In this document: one piece after another, positions 1-8,100 of the stretch
Position numbering within the stretch: the stretch's first letter is position 1
How the letters are laid out: each line of letters opens with the position of its first letter
Assembly (NCBI GenBank): GCA_965368115.1
Contig: CBDULQ010000146.1
Span: forward strand, 1 to 9,342
DNA: 9,342 nucleotides
Direction: 5' to 3'
DNA from: CBDULQ01 sp965368115
Lineage (GTDB): Bacteria; Pseudomonadota; Gammaproteobacteria; SZUA-229
The notes under the pieces: generated by a model
Told to the model about the DNA's origin: nothing
The model's input: only the letters and a program-made list of their open reading frames with translations
Database searches by the model: none
Program-made: the position numbers and the translations under genes

Positions 1-2052
1 TTTATTTTGTGTATCTGTAAGTGTCACCAACGCCCGATCAAATGTCTTTACCGATACACTTCCGGCTATTGCCGCTACTGACAAATACGAGCCAGCTGGA
101 ATAGTATAACTCTTCGGAATGACGCTTCTTCCAACCAGCAATGTATCAAACCCAAAATCAACATCAGCTCCAAGGTAAATAGCGTTTCCAGAATATACAT
201 TCTGACCATCCACTTTTAGCTCAGGTGTGACTTTAATTAGATATCCGGGAAGAGATTCAGGAAGCTGGCTTATATCAGTGATATCCCCCTGCGGGAAAAA
301 AGTTGATAAAGCTTGAACATCATCCGTCGTGGCAGGGTGAAAAGATAAAGTCACCTTATGGTTATTCAATTGAACAAAGGGCAAAACAACAGGGTTGATT
401 GGATACCCAGTAATATCTTTACCAAATGAGAATCTCATCTTTTGCTGCAATAAATCTGGTAGAGCTCCATATCGACCACCTTCTATCACGATTCTATTTG
501 ACAACGACGATGGCACTCCTGGAGATTGATACACAATTACTCTATTTCCCCCAATAACATCACGTAACGCGGGGTCATTCATATCGTTGATAATAAAATT
601 TTCCAATGTGTTACTGGATTGTTGCTTGCTATTTTGGAATACTGCCAAATCTAAACCTGAAACCCAGCCTTCTACCTCATTTACTGTACCACTGTCCGCG
701 AAACTTTGTGTTAACGTATTCACGTCGATTCCAGCAGACTGCACTATGTCTATCCCTTCGATAACATCGTATTGTTTAAAACTCCCATCCATCTGCACCC
801 AGCTATCCGCATCGACATTCTTCGCACCCCGTGAAGGCGCATAGTCGATCGCCGCTTCGACCCAGATGTGTTCCATACGTACGGTCTTGACCTGGCCGCC
901 GCTGAGAATGGCGGTAATCGGGATTCCTCCGGCGGAGGCGAAGTCCATGGCCGCTTCGATACTGTCGAAACCGCCGGCCCAGTTGCGGAATTTATCTTCC
1001 GGGACGTCGATGGTGCCGTGGACGTAACGGGCGGGTATCAGCGAGGCACGCAGCAGGGCCACCAGCAGGCTGGAGATGTCCATGGCATTGCCTTTTTGCG
1101 AACCCAGGGTGATGTCGCTGTCCTGGATGGAACCCCAGGTGGGCAGCCATTCCACATTATTCAGTACCCAGTGGTAGATCTGCACAGGATCGTATTCCAG
1201 GGCTTCAGCCTGGTCGCGGATGGCCTGGGTGATCACCACTTCATCGGTTTCCGCCAGGTAGGCGGGATCGGTGGCGCCGGGTAATGCATCAAAGGTAAAG
1301 TCACCCAGTGCGGCAACCCGTTGATTGGGGTTGCTGAAGAAACCGGCGGCGAGAAATTCTTTCTTGCTGACCTTGGGCTTGTTGTCCGGATTCGGCTTCA
1401 CCGAGTTGAACGGCAGGTTATTGGGATCGAAATCCTGCTGACTGCGTTTGAATTTCTGCTTGCTCAGCCAGTCTTTCATCTCATTGAGGCTGGCTTTCTG
1501 CAGTTCCGGCGTGCCGGCGTTTTCCACTGCGGCCAGTTTGTCCATCATCAGGCTGTATTTGGCCTCAAAATCACTGACGGCTTTATCATGACGTTGCTGA
1601 ATGACGTCGGCCAGGTTGTGTTTTTTGATGTGTTCGGCGGTGGCATCGAAACCGGCTTTAACTTCATCGTGTAGCGCGAGCATGGTGGTTTTCAAATCGA
1701 CCACATCTTTCACAAGTTCTTCGGTACTGGTCTTGCGGTATTCACTATCCATGAATGCCAGCTTGTCCTTGATACCCTGCACGGATTTGGAAAAGCGGGT
1801 TTCGGGCGTTTCCGGAGCCGGTGTGTAATCTTTTTGAGTGGCCTGGGGCAAACCGAGCTGGCGCGCCAGATGGGGCGCCTGTCGATTGACCCGTTCGACA
1901 ACATTTTCGTCTTCGATGACATCGGAATCGTTGAGCGCAAAATAAATCACCCGCTCCAGCGTCAGGCCGAGCAATGCCAGAATGACCAGCAGGGCAACCG
2001 ATCGACTAAAACCCCTTGATGTACGAATGGTTGAAAGAATGTTGTTATCCAT
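1..2052 (-). CDS. Membrane-anchored transglutaminase-like protein lacking catalytic Cys (3' end outside window)
   Basis: Translation from ATG at 2052 stays open for 684 codons to the left edge, ending TDTQNK with no stop. The N-terminus has a basic patch (R10, R13, R17), then a hydrophobic segment (about 18-32, VALLVILALLGLTL) without a lipobox Cys, suggesting an inner-membrane anchor or uncleaved signal. Residues about 80-210 are charged and helical, coiled-coil-like. A linker with FDPNNLPF (about 215) precedes the transglutaminase-like core at about 279-425: IYHWVLNN, then LLVALLRASLIPARYV, then MEHIWVEA (H395), then WVQMDGSFK (D422). The nucleophile position is Ala323 (KGNAMD), and no cysteine occurs in the 684 residues, so cysteine catalysis by this chain is not possible as seen. 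Similar proteins I recall sit in long chains, some with Rhs-type repeats, so the missing part may be long. It follows the giant gene in the same direction and is probably cotranscribed. GC content falls sharply at about 780-850, within the core. Confidence 0.92.
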   Translation of the reverse strand, partial: MDNNILSTIRTSRGFSRSVALLVILALLGLTLERVIYFALNDSDVIEDENVVERVNRQAPHLARQLGLPQATQKDYTPAPETPETRFSKSVQGIKDKLAFMDSEYRKTSTEELVKDVVDLKTTMLALHDEVKAGFDATAEHIKKHNLADVIQQRHDKAVSDFEAKYSLMMDKLAAVENAGTPELQKASLNEMKDWLSKQKFKRSQQDFDPNNLPFNSVKPNPDNKPKVSKKEFLAAGFFSNPNQRVAALGDFTFDALPGATDPAYLAETDEVVITQAIRDQAEALEYDPVQIYHWVLNNVEWLPTWGSIQDSDITLGSQKGNAMDISSLLVALLRASLIPARYVHGTIDVPEDKFRNWAGGFDSIEAAMDFASAGGIPITAILSGGQVKTVRMEHIWVEAAIDYAPSRGAKNVDADSWVQMDGSFKQYDVIEGIDIVQSAGIDVNTLTQSFADSGTVNEVEGWVSGLDLAVFQNSKQQSSNTLENFIINDMNDPALRDVIGGNRVIVYQSPGVPSSLSNRIVIEGGRYGALPDLLQQKMRFSFGKDITGYPINPVVLPFVQLNNHKVTLSFHPATTDDVQALSTFFPQGDITDISQLPESLPGYLIKVTPELKVDGQNVYSGNAIYLGADVDFGFDTLLVGRSVIPKSYTIPAGSYLSVAAIAGSVSVKTFDRALVTLTDTQNK
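778..1218 (-). other. Transglutaminase-like core domain with Cys-to-Ala at the nucleophile
   Basis: This covers residues about 279-425 of the downstream protein. The canonical Transglut_core pattern is G-x-C-x-x-x-A-x-L-L-x-A-L-L-R-A, then G-I-P-A-R-Y-V, then H-x-W-V-E, then W-x-x-x-D. The window reads GNAMDISSLLVALLRA, then IPARYV, then EHIWVEA, then WVQMD. Aligning on LLVALLRA puts Ala323 (codon 1084-1086) at the Cys position, with His395 (868-870) and Asp422 (787-789) retained. The fold is therefore recognisable, but the acyl-enzyme nucleophile is missing. It could act as a binding or structural domain; non-catalytic relatives of this fold are known. From memory, related long proteins carry a similar Cys-less motif, so this may be a subfamily property rather than a local mutation. 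Confidence 0.85.
1930..2001 (-). other. N-terminal membrane-spanning or signal-anchor segment of the transglutaminase-like protein
   Basis: Residues 18-41 read as a hydrophobic stretch preceded by three arginines, with E33 and R34 interrupting its distal end. The core hydrophobic run (about 19-32) has the length of a signal h-region. No Cys is present for lipidation and no clear small-x-small cleavage site is seen, so I favour an uncleaved anchor with the rest of the protein in the periplasm. Confidence 0.65.
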
Positions 2053-2104
2053 AGTTATTCCACTTCTTTAAAATTGAGCCCCAGTTAAATTCCCGTTCGC
2101 CAAC
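2053..2104 (-). promoter_or_regulatory. Short intergenic gap with weak ribosome binding site
   Basis: Fifty-two bases lie between the stop of the giant gene and the ATG at 2052. Read on the minus strand, a purine-rich AAGAAGTGG (2060-2068) ends seven bases before the ATG. It is a weak but well-placed Shine-Dalgarno element and supports the chosen start. I see no hairpin with a T-run and no convincing -35/-10 pair, which favours cotranscription of the two genes. Confidence 0.5.
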
Positions 2105-5100
2105 TTACGGCGCCAGGCGCGCCGTATCGCGAATTGCCTTGTCGAGCATGAGTCGAATGTCATGACTGTTGGTCCAGCCGAGTGCAGTGACGTAATCCGC
2201 CGCATGACTCAGTTCCTTGACCGCCTGCATGTACAGACCCGAAGCAATGCTGGTCTCGGCCATCGTCATGAAATTCAATGCCTCATCGACCATCCAGTGG
2301 CCACTGGTATCCGCTTCCAGCAAGGCCCGTGCTTCTGCGAGGCCCGGAAGATCAGCTGGCGTAATCACGATAGACTGATTATCGACGCTGCTCCAGGTGA
2401 TGCCGTCACCCGCCTGGGTCTCGACGCTGACAGTGACCGGCGCCGTACTGTCGGGTAACTGAATCCACACGGTTACACTTTGCGATTCACCACCGGCCAG
2501 ACTGAACTCATGGCGCACCTGGTTGCCGGCCAGCAGTTCGCCACCGTCGGTATCGAGTACGCTAATGCCTGCCGGTATGGTGGTCAGTACACGGACACTG
2601 GATGCGGTACCCGTGTTGTTGACGGCCACTGTCACCGGCACCATCTTGTTCGGCGTCATGCTGATGGAGGCGGGCTGTATGTAATTCAGCGAATTCACCA
2701 GCAGGTCATCGAGCAATTCAGTGGGCTGAGTGTCCACCGCCTGCAGCAACAGGTCGAAGGCGGTCATGACCGAGCGACCCTCACCGTAGTCGTAATGGAT
2801 CACGGCGGCACGATTGGTTTCGTTACATAACACCGGTTGTGCCAGATCATCGTTTGAGGTTGCCGCAACCTGCGCACCATCCAGTGCGAAGCAGGACATT
2901 TCCTCATAATGCGGCAGAGTCTGGGTACCGGCGATGGACAACGGCGAGGCGGCAAAATCGATCACGCCGTTATGATGTATCCACTCGAAAGTCGACTGGG
3001 TACCCAGTGCGCCATAGAGATGATAGATATGTGCCCACTTACCGCCGGCCTGCAATAAGCCGTCTCCGCTATACACACGTTCCCTGATCTCTAGCAGCGG
3101 TTCTTTTTCGAAGGTGATCTTCTCATTGAACAGTGCATAGCTGGAGTAACCGCCCAGGTGCATTTCACTGAGGAAGTCCGCCTTGGTGGTAACGATCTTG
3201 TAGGACCATCCTGCCGCATCAAGCTGAGATTCCAGATAGCTGCGCTGATAGGACAGCAGCGGTGACAGGTCAGGTCCATTGGGCTCCTGGTCATTGTTGG
3301 CAAGTACATCATCCAGCAATACCAGCATGCGACCAGTACCCTGGGTCTGCACCGAAGTGGCCAGTTGGACCGTGGTCTGGTTCACCTGGAAGCCCGCAGC
3401 GGACAACTGGGTATCAGTGCCATCAACGTTCGCAGCCAGCAGACAGGCATACTCACCCTGCGGCAGGCCACTGGTGTCGATGGTGCGCACAAAGCTCTCG
3501 TTACTGCCTGCAAGAATCGATACAGTCGTCGTTTCTTCGCTGAGGATTGTTCCGCTCGCCATATCCGCCAGTCGCTGAGCGACCACCACACCACTGTAAT
3601 TGCCGGAAGAGATGTTGCTGACCTGCGAGTCACAGACGACAGATGCCCCTGCATCCAGTTGTCTTGGCGTTGCGGAAGTGGTTCCGGTCAAGGCCTGAGT
3701 CACCGTGCCACCCACAGAGAATTGCGTGGTACTGCTACTCAGTTGTGCTGCACCCGCGCTGTCGGTGACCACCAGGTTGATAGTGTAACTGCCGTCGGCC
3801 GCTTCGACCAGGTTCATGCGGGTGAGCAGATCCTGGTAGCTGCCGGCATACAGCTCACGCACACTAAATTGTTCACTGTACAGCGTGGTACCTGTCGGCG
3901 ACACCACAGTGACCGTCGCCAGGCTCGGCAACTGAATCACATTGCTGGCTTCGTTACGTACCCGGGCTTCGATGTTGACCTGATCCCAGGACAGGTAGCT
4001 GGCCTTGTCGGTGTACACCTGGCTGGTAATGATACTGCTACCGGTGGACGCAGAGTTTACAACCTCCAGTTGGTCCTGACCGGTCGCCACCGATACACCA
4101 CCATCATTTAGCAGAGTCGCACGCAGGATGTAATTTCCGGCATAGGTCTGGCCTGTGTTCCATTGCGCATTGAACAACACATTACTCATGCCTGCCAGAT
4201 TGCTCACTGCAATATCCGGCAAACTCGCAACAGTTGCACCGGACATATCTTCGATGGCCAACTGAAGCGTACCGTTAAACAACGTGCCTGCATCGTTAAC
4301 GACACTGACATCCATCGTCACATCGGCTTGCGGGCCGTACTGACTGGCTCCCAGCGAAGGCTGAACGGATACCGCCGTGCGGGCTGTAAGCGACGGAATA
4401 TCAAGCGCTACCTGGACAGGATTGGCCGCATCGAAGCTATTATTGAATTGCAGGTAAGCCTGGGCAAATGCAGGACGTGTTTCTTCCTCGAGCAAGCCAT
4501 TGAACTGCATATTCAGTGCAATATTACGCCCCCTGTTGTCCACGTCCGACAACAACCACATGAATTCACGCGTACCGTCCAGGTTGTCGACGATATTCGT
4601 TGGTGCGGGATCGGTACTGGACAGGTCCACATCCGCTCGGGTCACGACATGAGCTTCTACGTCTAGACCTCCGCAGATCACCGGGAACGAGAAGATACGG
4701 CCCGCATTCAGGTCTGTCCAGATTACCAGCCTTTGACCATGACGATCGTAGAACAGGATGTCCATATCGGTCAGCAGGCTACCGGGCCCACCATATAGCA
4801 CGCGCTGCATCTGACGGGTATCACCGACCAGTTGATAAATTTCGTTTTCTTCTCCTCCTTGCTCTCGCAGTGACGGCAAGGCCCAGGGTGCAAAAAGAAG
4901 ATTATTACTGCAGTCGGCCACTACATTGACACCCTCATATTCGAAAGACGCATTGTCTAACAATACTTCGGCATTGCGGCCGTCGGGGGAAATTTTAATA
5001 ATTTGTGACTCCGGCTGTATTACCGGGCCTTTTACAATGTAGAAGTTTCCGTAGGCATCGATGGTCAAACCACGACCGTTCTGGATTGTTCGAATACTGG

Positions 5101-8100
5101 TTAGCGAGCCATCAGCATTGACTCTGGACAAAGTGCTGCTATCGAGCACATACAGGTTGTCATCGTAATCCGTTGCCACTGCCACTGCATTAAAGGCTGT
5201 TTGAGTAATGGTTGTAACTGTTCCATCGGGATCTATTCTGTATACGTTCGGTGAATAACTACCTACTGCATACAGGACATCACTGGAATCCACGGCCATT
5301 CCGGTGCCTATGGCCAGATTCGTTACAAAATCTGTCACAGTGCCGTCCGGTTGAACTTTTACAATGGTGCTGCCCCTGGCCACAAAGACATTGCCCTGAC
5401 TATCCGCCGCCAATGCCCTGGAACTGGTCGCGCCGGACTGAGCGGTAAAGGCGATACCATTCGGATCGACCTGAGTAATTCGGGTCGAATCGGCACCATT
5501 GATCATCAAGTTGCCGGACACCGGTCTGTCACCGGGTAAAACCAGGTCATCCGTCAGCATCAGGTTACCTGACGCCATTGGACCGACATGCAGCGTATTG
5601 GTCAAAGCACCGCCGGTTTGACCATCATCGACGACCACTTCGACAGCATAATCGCCACTATGTGTAGGCACCCATGATCCAAAGTCTACCGCCAGTGTCG
5701 TATCGTCTTCCGGCAATGCCGGAATGCTTCTCGAAGCCTGGTAAACCACCTCGTTGACTTGCGGAGTCGATTCCGGGTATATGTTTTCAACACGTGCCAG
5801 CAAATCGATCTCCGCCGCGGTTGCCAGCATGACCCCATCTGTTTCGAACCCTATGCCGGTCAGCCTTTGATCGATAACACCGTCTACCTTTAACTCGGTG
5901 CGATCACCATTGGAGTCCAGGTAGGCGACAAAACTGCCGCCATAAGCGATAAACATATTTCCGGTGCCCTGTTCGAAAGCAATGCTTTCCACATTAGGCA
6001 CATTTTCCATTGTAAGTTCGAGTGAAGCATCCTGCGCCACATGAACAATCGTATCGTTATTAACATCCGCCACAAAGATTTCACCCTGCGCATCGACTTC
6101 GATATCACTGATGTTCGATAACCCACTAGCAAGCTTGGAATATTGCCCGTTTGCATATTGAGATAATTCACTGGTGGCAGAAAACACGATTTCATCCGCC
6201 GAATTGACCAGCAAACCCTTGATAGTAGTGGGCTGCATAAACTCCTGATAAACAAGCGCACCATCAGGATCGATCTCCATAATTGAAGACGGATTTGTGA
6301 CGACAAGATTGCCATTTGATTTAAGCGCCAGATATTCGAAGGTACTGATTAGATTCGAATACGGCTCAACATTTCCGTCGGCGCGTACTCGGGCGATATT
6401 ATTGAGACCCGTATTCGCAACCAGCAAATCACCGTTCGGATCGAACACCAGACCTTTAGGTGCGACGAGCCCCTGAATCCTGTCTACCAGGGCATCCTGA
6501 GAATCATATAAACGCAAGCTGCTTCGGGTGTTTTCAAGCACGGCATAGCCACCAGCAGGATTGACCGCAATTGCCGATAACCCGTTAAATCCGCTACCGA
6601 CAGCAGTATACTGACCATTCGATAAATCCAGGCGGCCAAATGAAGATGTGTTAGCCAACAGAACACTGGTTGCTGATTCTTTTTCGACAAACCAGTGATT
6701 GTTAGCAAGAAGAAAGTCCGGGAACCGAGTCGGATCAGTGACTCGCATGATTCGTCCCTGGGTATTGACGATGACAAGAGACCCATCATCCATTAATACT
6801 ATGTCGCGTGGATGACCAAGCGAGTCATATTCCGCATCCCTGGTATGAGTAGCATCGTAAGTTATCAGACGATTCGAACCCAGTATAATAATTTCTCGGC
6901 CACTACTATCACGAGCAAAGCCGTAAGCGGCATTAAACCCGTCATTTAAATAGATAGTCACCTGATCATTTACATCGAGCGCCTGAATCGTATTATTTGA
7001 GCAAATATAAATAACACCACCCTCTTCATATATTCCTCTTGGTGATGTCATCGTAAAGGTGGTAAAGGTGCCATCCACATTCAATTTGGACACTCTTGAA
7101 CTGTTTGCATGACTCGCCCACAGATTACCGCTGGCATCCATATGAATATCGCCTGTCAGACGGTATGGAAAAGTCGCAAATACCGAGAAACTGCCATTCG
7201 AATATTCATATACGTCATAACCGTATCTTTCCGCTATCAACAGAGTGCCCGTAGCCGTCATAGTCATTGCCGCAGGATAAAAACTGGTTTGAGCGACCTC
7301 TGTTATATTTTCAGATGCATCGAGACGGTATAAGGTTCTGCTATTAAGGTCATTGAAATACAGGTTTCCAGAAGCATCTTCAACCATACCGTTCAGATTG
7401 ACGCCGATATCGTCCGTAATCAACCGATAGTTGCCATTTGAATCGAACCACACAAGACTTGCCGCATTCATCAGATAAAATCCGCCGGCGGATTTTCTGA
7501 CGACATATCGCGGATTAAAAATCTGACTCTGGGTATAAACCGAAGCCTGACCGGAACTGTCAATAAATTCGATTCGATCGGAATCCACGGCGTAATAACC
7601 CGAGCCATCAGCAAGCGAATCAAATACACTGTATCTGGTTGTACTGATATTCGTCTCGGTACCGCTCGCATCCACATTGGACAGGCCGCCTGTATATAAA
7701 ATATCGAATCCACCAGCAGGATTTGCCTGGACATCCGTGATCCCGGGGTACCCTTCAAAAGTTTGACTGGTTGCAAGATTGGCATCCATCTGAATAACGT
7801 TTGCTCCGTTTGTATTCCCAACAAACAGGTTACCTGAAGCATCGTAATCAGCGGCTTTTGTACCATGCAGGCTCGGTCCAACAAGAACCTGGATCTGTCC
7901 TGCCGGTGTTACGGAAACAATTTCGTCAGAATTATTATTCGAAACAACATAATTACCCTGCGGCGACACCTTCACGTCATAGGGCCCGGCAAGTCCGTCA
8001 GTCACCACGGTTATCTGACCATCCTGCGCTATACGCAACAACTGGTTCTGCATGTAGGTGGTAACCAGAAGCCTGTCCTGGTCATCGATATCGATACCAT

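Noticed and set aside
778..1218. Active transglutaminase or cysteine protease
   Set aside because: The nucleophile position is Ala323, and the visible protein contains no cysteine.
868..1284. Plus-strand open frame of 138 codons
   Set aside because: It is antisense to the GC-rich core of the transglutaminase-like gene. Its composition (Gly/His/Arg/Gln-rich) is typical of a shadow frame, and no family pattern is seen.
2053..2104. Intrinsic terminator or promoter between the two genes
   Set aside because: No stable inverted repeat followed by a T-run and no convincing -35/-10 pair could be found in the 52 bases.
3365..4111. Plus-strand open frame of 248 codons, the longest one antisense to the giant gene
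   Set aside because: The minus-strand frame here encodes well-formed Ig-like domains. The plus-strand product is His/Arg/Gln-rich with no recognisable domain, consistent with an antisense shadow of GC-rich coding sequence.
5890..7884. Minus-strand open frames of 101-141 codons within the propeller region (5890-6315, 6484-6789, 7471-7884)
   Set aside because: They are out of frame with the giant gene, are rich in Arg/Leu/Ser/Met without domain signatures, and overlap intact blade repeats.
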